From Saccharopolyspora_C sp040643635 (GTDB lineage Bacteria > Actinomycetota > Actinomycetes > Mycobacteriales > Pseudonocardiaceae): 64,000 bases of DNA. The position numbers were made by a program, and so were the translations under genes. This document shows, piece after piece, positions 46,402-55,532 of the stretch. The notes under the pieces are model-generated. The model did no database searches. It had not been told where the DNA came from and worked only from the letters and a program-made list of their open reading frames with translations. Location of the stretch: assembly GCF_040643635.1 (NCBI RefSeq), contig NZ_JBEYUS010000006.1:62001-126000 (forward strand), given 5' to 3'. The number at the start of each line of letters is the position of its first letter. Within the stretch, counting starts at the first letter, position 1.

Positions 46402-47609
46402 ACGACCCCCTGCTCGCGCAGCCGGTCCAGCTCACCGGCGTCGACGCCGAGGGACCCCAGCACCTCCGCGGTGTGCGCGCCGAGCCGCGGGCCGGTGGTG
46501 CGGACCGAACCGGGCGTGTCCGACAGCCGGAACGGGGTGTTCTGGAAGCGGACCGGGCCCAGTTCCTCGTCGTCGATCGTCACGATGCTGCCGAGCGCGT
46601 TGAAGTGCGGATCGGCGAGCACGTCGGCCGCGGTGTAGATCGGGGCGACGGCGGCCTGCGCCTCTTCGAAGCCGGCGACGACCTGGTCCCGGTCGCGGGC
46701 GGCGATCCAGGAACCGACGGCCGCGTCCAGCTCCGCCACGTGCTCGGCGCGGCCCGCGCCGCTGGCGAACCACGGCTCGTCGATCAGCTCCGGGGCGCCG
46801 ACCAGCCGCATCACCCGCTCGGCGATCGACTGGGCGCTGGTGGAGACCGCGACCCAGCGGCCGTCGGAGCACCGGTAGGTGTTGCGCGGCGCGTTGTTCG
46901 ACGAGCGGTTCCCGGTGCGCGGCTGCAGCACCCCGAGCTGGTCGTAGGCGATCAGGCCCGGCCCGAGCAGGTGCAGCAGCGGCTCGATGATCGCGGTGTC
47001 CAGCACCTGCCCGCGCCCGGTGCTCTCCCGCGCCCGCAGCGCGGTGAGGATGCCGAACGCGGTGGTGAGCGCGGCGACGCCGTCGGCGAGCCCGAACGGC
47101 GGCAGCGTCGGCGGCCCGTCCGGTTCCCCGGTCATGGCGGCGAATCCGCTCATCGCCTCGGCGAGGGTGCCGAAGCCGGGCCGCGACGAGTACGGGCCGG
47201 TCTGCCCGAACCCGGTCACCCGCGCCAGCACGAGCCGCGGGTTGCGGGCGGACAGCTCCTCCCAGCCGAGGCCCCAGCGCTCCAGCGTGCCGGGCCGGAA
47301 GTTCTCGATCACCACGTCGGCGTCGGCCGCGAGGTCGAGGAACAGCTCCCGGCCGCGCGGCGTGGACAGCACCAGGGTGATCGCCCGCTTGTTGCGGGCC
47401 AGCATCTTCCACCAGAGCCCGACGCCGTCCTTCTGCGCGCCGTGCGTCCGCGCCGGGTCGCCGCGCGGGTGCTCGATCTTGATGACGTCGGCGCCGTGGT
47501 CGCCCAGCAGCGTGGCGGCCAGCGGCCCGGCGAACAGGGTGGAGGCGTCGAGGACCTTCAGGCCGTCCAGCGCCGGGAGGACCGAGTCCGCGGGGTGGTC
47601 GTGGGTCAT
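46398..47609 (-). CDS. CaiB/BaiF (class III) CoA-transferase
   Basis: The 403-residue protein has the class III features: LKVLDASTLFAGPLAATLLGD at the start, VIKIEHPRGDPAR, and the catalytic Asp region (ENFRPGTLERWGLG and following). It moves CoA from a donor such as succinyl-CoA to an organic acid. The ATG at 47609 has GGAGG five bases upstream and overlaps the iclR stop by 4 bp. Confidence 0.93.
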   Translation of the reverse strand: MTHDHPADSVLPALDGLKVLDASTLFAGPLAATLLGDHGADVIKIEHPRGDPARTHGAQKDGVGLWWKMLARNKRAITLVLSTPRGRELFLDLAADADVVIENFRPGTLERWGLGWEELSARNPRLVLARVTGFGQTGPYSSRPGFGTLAEAMSGFAAMTGEPDGPPTLPPFGLADGVAALTTAFGILTALRARESTGRGQVLDTAIIEPLLHLLGPGLIAYDQLGVLQPRTGNRSSNNAPRNTYRCSDGRWVAVSTSAQSIAERVMRLVGAPELIDEPWFASGAGRAEHVAELDAAVGSWIAARDRDQVVAGFEEAQAAVAPIYTAADVLADPHFNALGSIVTIDDEELGPVRFQNTPFRLSDTPGSVRTTGPRLGAHTAEVLGSLGVDAGELDRLREQGVV

Positions 47610-48403
47610 CGCGTTCCTCCACTGGTGACGGGTCGCTGCGGGACGAGTCCCCCGAGGCGGGCGGTGACGCGGTCCGCGGTCTCGATCAGCTCGGGTGCGG
47701 TGGCGGCGACGAACTCGTCGGTCACCCGGTAGCGGGGCCCGCACACCGAGACCGCGCCCACCAGCCCGCCGGGGCCGAACACCGGGACCGCGACCGAACC
47801 GGCGTCGCTCTGCCGCTCCCCCTCGGAGGCCGCGTAGCCGAGCCGCCGGATCCGCTCCAGCTCGGCGCGCAGCGCGGCCGGATCGGTGGGCGTCGCGGGG
47901 GTGAGCGCGGCGAGTTCCCCGGCGAGCAGCCGGTCCACCTCATCCGGCGCGGAGTGGGCGAGCATGCACTTGCCGGACGATCCGGCGTGCAGCGGGAACC
48001 GGCGGCCGAGCTCCACCGACATGGTGATCTCGTGGGTGCCGACGACCTGGTCGAGGTAGACGCGGCCGCCGTGCACCTTCGCGCTGATCGTGACGGTCTC
48101 GTGCAGCCGGTCGCGCAATTCGGCGAGGAACGGCAGCGCCGTGGTCCGCAGGTCGGATTCGCGCAGCGCCCGGCTGCCCAGCGCGGCCGCGGCCGGTCCG
48201 AGCCGGTACTCGCGGCTCGCCGCGTCGTAGGCGATCAGGTCCCGCGCGGTCAGCGATTGCAGGATGCGGTGCACCACGGCCTTCGAGAGGCCGAGTTCGC
48301 GGGACACCCGGCTCACGCCGAGCGTCGGCGGCCCGTCGGTGAACAGCAGCAGCACGTCCGCCACCCGTTCGGTGGCCCCGGTGCCCCCGGTCATCTCCGC
48401 CAC
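47606..48403 (-). CDS. IclR-family transcription regulator
   Basis: The 265-residue protein has an N-terminal winged helix (ERVADVLLLF, LGLSKAVVHRILQSL) and the IclR effector domain (LHAGSSGKCMLA, SVAVPVFGPGGLVGAVSV). It is the first gene of the operon it likely controls and also faces the divergent flavoprotein-hydantoinase pair. I choose the GTG at 48403 because GGAGGG precedes it; an ATG three codons later is the alternative. Confidence 0.92.
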   Translation of the reverse strand: MAEMTGGTGATERVADVLLLFTDGPPTLGVSRVSRELGLSKAVVHRILQSLTARDLIAYDAASREYRLGPAAAALGSRALRESDLRTTALPFLAELRDRLHETVTISAKVHGGRVYLDQVVGTHEITMSVELGRRFPLHAGSSGKCMLAHSAPDEVDRLLAGELAALTPATPTDPAALRAELERIRRLGYAASEGERQSDAGSVAVPVFGPGGLVGAVSVCGPRYRVTDEFVAATAPELIETADRVTARLGGLVPQRPVTSGGTR

Positions 48404-48540
48404 GTCGTCCCTCCGATTGCCCCGATCGTCGTACCGCTTACCGGAACGACAGTGAGTGCTCGAACCGCGCAATGTCAAGAAATTCGTGCAGGTTCTTGCA
48501 TAGAGCCAGGCAGAGTGCTCTTATCGAAACACCAGCCGCA

Positions 48541-48574
48541 TTCAATTCCGTTCCGCTCAGCGAAACAAATTGAA
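48541..48574. promoter_or_regulatory. Inverted repeat in the divergent iclR/flavoprotein promoter
   Basis: TTCAATT (48541-48547) and AATTGAA (48568-48574) flank a near-palindrome GTTCCGC-tca-GCGAAAC (48550-48566). The stretch is clearly AT-richer than its surroundings and lies 26 bp before the flavoprotein start. It is a strong candidate for IclR-type binding. Confidence 0.6.
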
Positions 48575-48599
48575 CCGTGCTGGTAGTGAGGAGAAAGCG

Positions 48600-49979
48600 A
48601 TGACGATCGATGTCGATCTCGTGGTCGCCGGAGCGGGCGGCGGGCTGATCGCCGCGATCCGCGGGGCGCAGCTGGGGCTCGACGTGCTGGTGGTCGACTC
48701 GGACGCGGACTTCCGCCGCGGCAACAACACCTCGATGTCGACCGCGATGATCCCGGGGCCCGGATCGCGCTTCCAGGCCGCCGCCGGGATCTCCGACTCA
48801 CCCGAGCTGTTCCTCGCCGACGTCGACCGCAAGACCGGCGGCACCGCCGACCGGCGCATCGCGGCGGCGCTGGCGCGGGTGGGCGCCGAGCTCGTGGAAT
48901 GGCTGGCCGACGACGTGGGCCTGCCGATCGAGCTGCCCACCGACTTCGACTACCCGGGCCACGCGGTCCCGCGGGTGCACAGCCTCCCCGGGCGGCACGG
49001 TTCGGCGCTGCTCGGGCACCTGCTCGACGCGGTGGACCGCAGCGAGCGCATCGACCTGCTCGCCCCGGCCCGGCTCGTCGGCGTCGAACCGGCGCCGGAC
49101 GGCCGGACCGCCGTGCTGGAGAACCCGGCCGGGGAGCGCGAGGAGATCACCGCCCGCGCGGTGCTGCTGGCCACCAACGGCTACGGCGCCGACCGCGAGC
49201 TCGTCGCGGCCCACCTGCCGGACATCGCGGACGCGCACTACCACGGCGGCGAGCACTCCCGCGGCGATGCGCTGCGGATCGGCCGGGAGCTCGGCGCCGC
49301 CACCGGGTTCCTCGACGCCTACCAGGGCCACGCCGCGCTGTCCGCGGCCGCCCGGACCCTGGTGACCTGGACGGCGGTGATGCACGGCGGTGCCGTCGTC
49401 GACTCCGGCGGCACCCGGTTCGGCGACGAGACGACCGGCTACTCCGAATACGCCGCGGTGCTCGCCGGGCGGCCCGGCGGCCGCGGCTGGCTGGTCTTCG
49501 ACGAGCGGATCGACGGGCTGTGCCGCGCCTTCGGCGACTACCGGGACGTGCTCGCCGCGGGCGCCGTGCGGCGCGCGGCCGATCCGGCGGGGCTCGCCGA
49601 GCTGATCGGGGTGCCCGCCGCGGCGCTGGAGCGGGAGCTCGCCGACCTCGCCGCCGTGGCCGCCGGAACCCGCGCCGACCGGTTCGGCCGCGCCGCGACG
49701 GCCGCGCTGCACCCGCCGTACCACGCCGTCGAGATCGTCCCGGCGCTGTTCCACACCCAGGGCGGGCTGCTCGTCGACGAGCACGCCCGCGTCCTGGACC
49801 TAGCCGGGGAACCCGTTCCCGGCCTGTACGCCTCCGGTGGCGCCGCCGCCGGGATCTCCGGCCACGGCGCGGCCGGCTACCTGGCGGGCAACGGACTGCT
49901 GCCCGCGCTGGGCCTCGCCTACCTGGCCGCCGGGCACCTCGCCCGGTCCACCCGCAACCCCTCGGAAGGTGCCCGATGA
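48600..49979 (+). CDS. FAD-dependent dehydrogenase, fumarate-reductase/ketosteroid-dehydrogenase type
   Basis: The 459-residue protein begins with a dinucleotide-binding motif (VVAGAGGGLIAA). It has the FAD_binding_2 layout: an early RRGNNTSMS segment, a capping domain, and a C-terminal LYASGGAAAGISGHGAAGYL that closes on FAD. Relatives include tricarballylate dehydrogenase, urocanate reductase and 3-ketosteroid dehydrogenase. It probably desaturates or reduces the island's carboxylate. GAGGAG precedes the ATG, and the stop overlaps the hydantoinase start by 4 bp. Confidence 0.88.
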   Translation: MTIDVDLVVAGAGGGLIAAIRGAQLGLDVLVVDSDADFRRGNNTSMSTAMIPGPGSRFQAAAGISDSPELFLADVDRKTGGTADRRIAAALARVGAELVEWLADDVGLPIELPTDFDYPGHAVPRVHSLPGRHGSALLGHLLDAVDRSERIDLLAPARLVGVEPAPDGRTAVLENPAGEREEITARAVLLATNGYGADRELVAAHLPDIADAHYHGGEHSRGDALRIGRELGAATGFLDAYQGHAALSAAARTLVTWTAVMHGGAVVDSGGTRFGDETTGYSEYAAVLAGRPGGRGWLVFDERIDGLCRAFGDYRDVLAAGAVRRAADPAGLAELIGVPAAALERELADLAAVAAGTRADRFGRAATAALHPPYHAVEIVPALFHTQGGLLVDEHARVLDLAGEPVPGLYASGGAAAGISGHGAAGYLAGNGLLPALGLAYLAAGHLARSTRNPSEGAR

Positions 49980-51442
49980 CCCGACCCGACCTGATCGTCC
50001 GCGACGTCCGAGTCGTCCGCCCCGGCGGCGGCGAACCGTTCCGCGCCGACATCGCGATCGCCGACGGCGTCGTCGCCGAGGTCGGACCGGACCTGGCGGT
50101 ACCGGAGGGCACCGAGGTCCACGAGGGTCGCGGGCTGCTCGCCTTCCCCGGCGTCGTCGACGCCCACCAGCACTGGGGCATCTACAACCCGCTGGCCGAG
50201 GACACCGCCACCGAGAGCCGCGCCTGCGCGCAGGGCGGGGTCACCACCTCGCTCACCTACATGCGGACCGGGCAGTACTACCTGAACCGCGGCGGCCCGT
50301 ACGCCGAGGTGTTCCCCGAGGTGCTCGGCGCGGCCGAGGGCCGCTCGTACGTGGACTACGCGTTCCACCTCGCCCCGATGCAGTCCTCGCACATCGACGA
50401 GATCCCGGCGCTGGTCCGGGAGCACGGCGTCACCTCGTTCAAGATCTTCATGTTCTACGGCAGCCACGGGCTGCACGGGCGCTCCACCGACCAGAGCGAC
50501 TTCCTGATGATCCCCGAGGGCGAGCGCTACGACATCGCGCACTTCGAGTTCGTCATGCGCGGCATCCAGGCCGCCCGCGAGGCCAACCCGGACATCGCCG
50601 ACCAGATCTCGCTGTCGCTGCACTGCGAGACCGCGGAGATCATGACCGCCTACACCCGGCTCGTGGAGGAGGAGGGCGAGCTCTCCGGGCTGGAGGCCTA
50701 CAGCGCGTCCCGCCCGCCGCACTCCGAAGGCCTGGCGGTCACCATCGCCTCCTACCTCGCGCACGAGACGGGCCTGCCCACCATCAACCTGCTGCACCTG
50801 TCGTCGGCGAAGGCGATGGAGGCGGCGATGGTGATGGCGAAGGCCTTCCCGCACGTCGACTTCCGCCGCGAGGTCACCATCGGCCACCTGCTCGCCGACG
50901 TCAGCACCGCCGACGGCGTCGGCGGCAAGGTCAACCCGCCGCTGCGGCCCCGCGCCGACGTCGAAGCCCTCTGGGAGCACCTGCTGGCGGGCGACGTCAG
51001 CTGGGTCGTGTCCGACCACGCCTGCTGCAAGGAGGAGAAGAAGTTCGGCGACGACCCGTCCGACGTGTTCGCCGCGAAATCCGGGTTCGGCGGCACCGAA
51101 TACCTGCTGCCCGGCCTCGTCGGCGAAGGCCGCAGGCGCGGGCTGCCGATGTCCTCGGTCGCCGAACTGCTGTCCACCAACCCGGCCCGGCGCCTCGGCC
51201 TGCCCACCAAGGGCGACATCGCGCCCGGCTTCGACGCCGACATCGCCCTCGTCGACCCGGACCGCTCGTTCGTCGTCGACCCCGGCGACTCCGAATCCAC
51301 CCAGGAGTACACGCCGTTCCGCGGCATGGAGATCGGCGCCACCGTCGAGACCACGTTCCTGCGCGGCAGGCGGATCTTCGACGAGGGCACCGTCCGCGGC
51401 GACCCCGCCGGCCGCTACCTCCACCGCCCCACCGGCCGCTGA
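49976..51442 (+). CDS. Dihydropyrimidinase / hydantoinase family amidohydrolase
   Basis: The 488-residue protein has the cyclic-amidase metal set: DAHQHWG near residue 63, the carbamylated Lys in SFKIFMFYG near 157, His in SLHCETAE near 220, LLHLSSAKAM near 272, and Asp in SDHACC near 345. It should open a cyclic amide or ureide ring (hydantoin, dihydropyrimidine, allantoin type). Coupling to the flavoprotein and the racemase in the divergent operon supports a hydantoin-like substrate. Confidence 0.92.
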   Translation: MTRPDLIVRDVRVVRPGGGEPFRADIAIADGVVAEVGPDLAVPEGTEVHEGRGLLAFPGVVDAHQHWGIYNPLAEDTATESRACAQGGVTTSLTYMRTGQYYLNRGGPYAEVFPEVLGAAEGRSYVDYAFHLAPMQSSHIDEIPALVREHGVTSFKIFMFYGSHGLHGRSTDQSDFLMIPEGERYDIAHFEFVMRGIQAAREANPDIADQISLSLHCETAEIMTAYTRLVEEEGELSGLEAYSASRPPHSEGLAVTIASYLAHETGLPTINLLHLSSAKAMEAAMVMAKAFPHVDFRREVTIGHLLADVSTADGVGGKVNPPLRPRADVEALWEHLLAGDVSWVVSDHACCKEEKKFGDDPSDVFAAKSGFGGTEYLLPGLVGEGRRRGLPMSSVAELLSTNPARRLGLPTKGDIAPGFDADIALVDPDRSFVVDPGDSESTQEYTPFRGMEIGATVETTFLRGRRIFDEGTVRGDPAGRYLHRPTGR

Positions 51443-51449
51443 TCCCGGC

Positions 51450-51480
51450 CCGTTCGGCCGCCGACCTGGCGGCCGAACGG
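51450..51480. terminator. Bidirectional terminator
   Basis: CCGTTCGGCCGCC (51450-51462) pairs perfectly with GGCGGCCGAACGG (51468-51480) around a 5-base loop. It lies between the convergent stops of the hydantoinase (51442) and the HsdR-N gene (51488). Confidence 0.88.
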
Positions 51481-51487
51481 CCGGCCG

Positions 51488-52606
51488 TCAGGCTTCGCGG
51501 TTCAGATAGGCCGACACCGTCTTCCGGAGGACGTCGGCGTGCTGGTAGATGTCCTGCGGTGAGTCGATCGGCACCCTGTTCTCGTTCTTGTCCTCGTCGA
51601 ACACCCCGAGGTACTTCTGCGCGCGGTTGAACCACAACCGGGCGATCGGCTTCCTGTTGTTGTCGTCGAAGAGGATGCCGAAGTAGGTCTGGGTGTCACG
51701 GGCGGCGACCCGGTCCACGTCGACATCGCTGCACACGATCGCCCGCACGATCTGGAACCCCTCGATCTCCTCATCGGTGGTGACGACGAGCTTCGCCGCC
51801 TTCGCGGGATCCGCAGTGCCTTCGACGACATCGCCGGTGGCGGCCCTGCTCACGCCGGATTCCACGGACTCGGGGAGGGCGGGCGAGGCGTCCTCCCCGA
51901 GCGCGGTCTTGAGCCGGGAGTTGACCTGTTCGGCGAGGAACTGCGCGGAAGCCTTGGACACCAGCGTCGCGAACTGCTCGCGCACCTTCGACGTCACGTT
52001 CTTCTCGTACACGCGCGAAGCGAAGAACTTGACCCACTCGGCGCTCGGCTCGCGGAACTCGGCGGCCAGCACCCGCTTGATCTGCCCGACGTACTTGAGC
52101 TCACCGGCGGCGTTGAGCACCGAATCCAGGTCGAAGGACTCCTTCGTCAGCTTCGCCAGCTCGGGCAGCACCGTGGGGTCGACGGCACCGAGGTCCAGGA
52201 CCAGGAACGGCTTCTCGTCCATCTTGTTCGGGGCGTCGAGATCCGTGTAGAACTCGTAGACCTGACCGTTCGTCAGAACGGCGACGCGGGCGTTCGTGAC
52301 GGCGAAGTAGCGGAACAGCTGGGACGAGTGCTCGATCCTGAGCGGCTGCCCGATCTTCTTCGCCTCGACCAGGACCTGGACCTCGCCACCGTGGACCAGC
52401 GCGTAATCGATCTTCTCGCCCTTCTTGACCCCGACGTCGGCGGTGAACTCCGGGATGACCTCCGACGGGTTGAACACGTCGTACCCGAGGACGGTTCCGA
52501 TGAAAGGCATCACGAACGCGTTCTTGGTCGCCTCTTCGGTTTCGATGGCCGCCTTCTGCTGGAGCACCTTGTTCGCCAGTTCGTAGACGCGGTCGTTGAT
52601 GCTCAT
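51488..52606 (-). CDS. Orphan HsdR-N-like protein (type I restriction R-subunit N-terminus)
   Basis: The 372-residue protein begins MSINDRVYELANKVLQQK and then shows the PD-(D/E)xK core of the HSDR_N family: FTADVGVKKGEKIDYAL and VQVLVEAKK near residues 70-95. It has no helicase and no HsdM or HsdS neighbour, as in the COG4748 group of stand-alone proteins. A prokaryotic-defence nuclease role is inferred. Codon use is slightly less GC-rich than its neighbours. The ATG at 52606 has GGAGG six bases upstream. Confidence 0.85.
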   Translation of the reverse strand: MSINDRVYELANKVLQQKAAIETEEATKNAFVMPFIGTVLGYDVFNPSEVIPEFTADVGVKKGEKIDYALVHGGEVQVLVEAKKIGQPLRIEHSSQLFRYFAVTNARVAVLTNGQVYEFYTDLDAPNKMDEKPFLVLDLGAVDPTVLPELAKLTKESFDLDSVLNAAGELKYVGQIKRVLAAEFREPSAEWVKFFASRVYEKNVTSKVREQFATLVSKASAQFLAEQVNSRLKTALGEDASPALPESVESGVSRAATGDVVEGTADPAKAAKLVVTTDEEIEGFQIVRAIVCSDVDVDRVAARDTQTYFGILFDDNNRKPIARLWFNRAQKYLGVFDEDKNENRVPIDSPQDIYQHADVLRKTVSAYLNREA

Positions 52607-52941
52607 GGCGTGCCTCCACCGTCCCGCAGCTCCCGGATCAGGAGCCCGTCGCAGAACGAATCGATGACACCCTCCGCATCCGTTACAACACTCTCCGCGC
52701 AGGAACTCGGGCGCTTTCTCCCCTTCGGCCGCTGCGAAGCTCTGCGTCGAGTTCCGGCTCGCCAGGACACCGGTTTTCCCCGTTCTTCCCCGAAAACGTG
52801 CGGGAACGGGCGTTTCCGCTGGTGCGGGTGCGGCCGGTGCGGCGGTGGGGCCGAAACCCCGTGGCCCCCTGTCGGTGGTGTGCCTCATCCTGGAGGTCGG
52901 CGCGCGCAGCGCAGCCGCAGGAGGGGAGCCGGGGGACAGCA

Positions 52942-54426
52942 GTGCGACGTCTTGAGTACAAGTGGCTGGTCGGGATCACGTTCGTCCTCGGCCTGATCAT
53001 GCAGATCCTGGACATGACCGTCCTCAACGTCGCGCTCGCGACGCTCGGGCGGGAGTTCCACGTGGGCGAAGGCACCCTGCAGTGGGTGCTGACCGGCTAC
53101 ATGATCAGCCTCGCCGTGTTCGTGCCGTCCTCCGGCTGGATCGCCGACCGGTTCGGCAGCAAGCGCACCTTCGAGCTCGCCATCGTGCTGTTCACCCTCG
53201 CGTCCGTGCTGTGCGGGCTGTCCACCGAGATGTGGATGCTCATCGGCGCGCGCATCCTGCAGGGCGTCGGCGGCGGCATGCTGGTGCCCGTCGGACAGGC
53301 GATGCTGTTCCGCGCGTTCCCCGCTCACGAGCGCGCCAAGGCCTCCGCGGTGCTGTCCATCCCGATCACCGTCGCGCCCGCGCTCGGGCCGCTGCTCGGC
53401 GGCGTGCTCGTGCAGTACGCCAGCTGGCGGTGGATCTTCTTCATCAACGTGCCCGTCGGCGCCGTCGCGCTGCTGTTCACCGTGCTGTTCCTCAAGGAGG
53501 AGCAACGCGACCGGCCGGGCCGCTTCGACCTGCCCGGATTCGTGCTCGCCGGGGCGGGGCTGGCCACGCTGCTGGTCTCGCTCGACCAGGGCGCCCAGCT
53601 CGGCTGGGGGCGGCCGTCGGCGTGGGGCGTGCTGCTGGCCGCGGTGCTGCTCATCTGCGGGCTCGTGGTGCGCGAACTGCGCACCCCCGAACCGATGCTG
53701 GACCTGCGGCTGCTCGGCGACCGGCTGTTCGGCACCGGGAACGCGCTGCTCATCTGCTCCACCGGCGCGATCTTCGGGACGCTGTTCCTGCTGCCGCTGT
53801 TCCTGCAGAACCTGCGCGGCTACACCCCGTTCGAATCCGGGCTGGTGCTGATGCCGCAGGCGTTGACCATGCTCATCGCCACCCAGGTCGTCAGCCGCAT
53901 CTACGGGCGCGTCGGGCCGCGCAGGCTGCTGCTCATCGGGTTCTGCATGATCATCTCGGTCGGGGGCGCGCTGCAGCTGCTCGGCACCACCACCCCGGTG
54001 TGGTTCCTGGTGGCGCTGCTCATGTGGCTCGGCCTCGGGATGGGGCTGCTGATGACGCCGCTGCAGACCGCCGCGTTCGCGCGCATCACCGGGCCCGCGA
54101 TGGGGCACGCCAGTTCGCTGTTCAACGCCAGCAGACAGGTCGCGACCGCGCTCGGCACCGCCGTGTGCGCCACCCTCTTCGTCACGCTCAGCACCGCCTT
54201 CGCGTCCACCGTGGACATGACCGCGGCCGGCGCCGCCGAGCAGGTGCAGATGGCCGCCTACCGGGGTGCGTTCCTCGCCTCCATCGGCTTCGGCGTCGCC
54301 GGACTGCTGCTGTCCCTGCGGGTGCGCGACTCCGACGCCGCCGCCACCCTCGACCAGGTGCGGAAACCCGGCCCGCAGGACGGGAAACACGGCGGTGACC
54401 GCACCGACACCACCACCGTGAGATAG
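52942..54426 (+). CDS. DHA2-type MFS drug transporter
   Basis: The 494-residue protein has fourteen predicted membrane segments. It has the DHA2 motifs LDMTVLNVAL in TM1, GWIADRFGSKR after TM2 and a motif-C-like LGPLLGGVLVQY in TM5, so it is a proton-driven exporter (EmrB/QacA type). Its acidic TM1 Asp is present. The GTG at 52942 has GGGGGA nearby. No adjacent regulator is seen. Confidence 0.93.
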   Translation: MRRLEYKWLVGITFVLGLIMQILDMTVLNVALATLGREFHVGEGTLQWVLTGYMISLAVFVPSSGWIADRFGSKRTFELAIVLFTLASVLCGLSTEMWMLIGARILQGVGGGMLVPVGQAMLFRAFPAHERAKASAVLSIPITVAPALGPLLGGVLVQYASWRWIFFINVPVGAVALLFTVLFLKEEQRDRPGRFDLPGFVLAGAGLATLLVSLDQGAQLGWGRPSAWGVLLAAVLLICGLVVRELRTPEPMLDLRLLGDRLFGTGNALLICSTGAIFGTLFLLPLFLQNLRGYTPFESGLVLMPQALTMLIATQVVSRIYGRVGPRRLLLIGFCMIISVGGALQLLGTTTPVWFLVALLMWLGLGMGLLMTPLQTAAFARITGPAMGHASSLFNASRQVATALGTAVCATLFVTLSTAFASTVDMTAAGAAEQVQMAAYRGAFLASIGFGVAGLLLSLRVRDSDAAATLDQVRKPGPQDGKHGGDRTDTTTVR

Positions 54427-54472
54427 CTCAAGGTCGCCCCACAACGGCGCCTGCCGGTGCACTATTTGAAGG

Positions 54473-55105
54473 GTGACCGAATTGCCGCACGCCGACCAGG
54501 TCCGCAACCACGCCCGCTGGCGACCCGGATGGCACTCCGGCCGCACCAGCTACGCCTGGCTGTTGCCGTTCGCCGACCAGCCCGGGCTGCGCAACCTGGT
54601 GAACCAGTACCAGTACGCGCTGCGCGACCTGCCCGGGTTCGACCTCGTCCCCCTCGAATGGATGCACATCCTCGTGCAAGAGGTCGGGTTCACCGACGAG
54701 GTCCCACCGGAGCGCACCGACGAACTCGCCGCCGCCGCCCGCGAACGCCTCGCCGGGTTCAACCCGCTCGCGCTGGCCTTCCACCGCGCCGTGGTGCTGC
54801 CCGAATCGCTGTCGCTGCCCGCCGAACCGCAGACCTCGCTGTGGGACCTGCGGGAACGGCTGCGCGCCGCGACCGCCGACGTGCTCGGCGCCGACCAGCT
54901 GCCCGCCGAGCCCGAAGAGGTCGACCGGCACATCAGCCTCGCGTTCTCCACCACCGAAGGGCCCGCGATCTTCGCGGTCGCCACCCTCGGCGGAACCGAC
55001 GTCGACCCGACCACCGCGAAGAGCTCCGCGGTGTCGCTGGTGCGGCTCAACCGGGACCACTCCTGCTCAGAGTGGGAGACCATCACCGAGATCCCGCTGG
55101 GCTGA
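54473..55105 (+). CDS. 2'-5' RNA ligase-like 2H phosphoesterase
   Basis: The 210-residue protein has two spaced His motifs, MHILVQ near residue 64 and RHISLAF near 148. These fit the two H-x-(S/T) signatures of the 2H superfamily, although the first has Leu in place of Ser/Thr. Members cleave 2',3'-cyclic phosphates or related nucleotides. It starts at the GTG at 54473 shortly after the transporter. The exact substrate is unknown and activity is uncertain because of the altered first motif. Confidence 0.72.
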   Translation: MTELPHADQVRNHARWRPGWHSGRTSYAWLLPFADQPGLRNLVNQYQYALRDLPGFDLVPLEWMHILVQEVGFTDEVPPERTDELAAAARERLAGFNPLALAFHRAVVLPESLSLPAEPQTSLWDLRERLRAATADVLGADQLPAEPEEVDRHISLAFSTTEGPAIFAVATLGGTDVDPTTAKSSAVSLVRLNRDHSCSEWETITEIPLG

Positions 55106-55146
55106 GCTTTCCCCACCTCCGTTGCACAGCGGTCCGGTGGCGGAAC

Positions 55147-55231
55147 CTCAGCGGTTCCCTCGCTGCGGGATCGTTTTCACCGGTGGCTCCGCCACAGGCG
55201 AAAACGCCGTCCTCGCGAGGGAACCGCTGAG
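55147..55231. repeat. Long nested hairpin (three stems)
   Basis: CTCAGCGGTTCCCTCGC (55147-55163) pairs with 55215-55231 over 17 perfect bp. Inside it CGTTTTC pairs with GAAAACG (55172-55178 with 55200-55206), and at the tip GTGGC pairs with GCCAC (55183-55187 with 55191-55195). It lies in the 427-bp gene-free gap after the 2H gene. The rest of the gap is GC-rich with GGTTCGC-type short repeats and no gene. Confidence 0.85.
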
Positions 55232-55532
55232 AACCCGCGGCGGTGCCGGTTGCTCTGGTGGTCGTTGCTCAGCGGCTTCGCCGCTGACCGGAAGACGGTT
55301 GCGCCGCTGGCGAGCAGGCTGGTTCGCCGCCGACAGGAAGGCCGGTTCGCGGTTCGGCGCTGGCGGGGGAACTGGTTCGCCGCACGGTTCGGCAGGTGGC
55401 GGTGGGGGCGGCACCTCGCGTCACCGACCGGTCGCTGAGGGTTGCTCGACCGCTCCGGCACTTCCTCCGAACGGGTACCGTCGAAAGTGTGGACGCGGCG
55501 GCAGGTCCGCCCCGGATCGGTTCGGAGGGACC

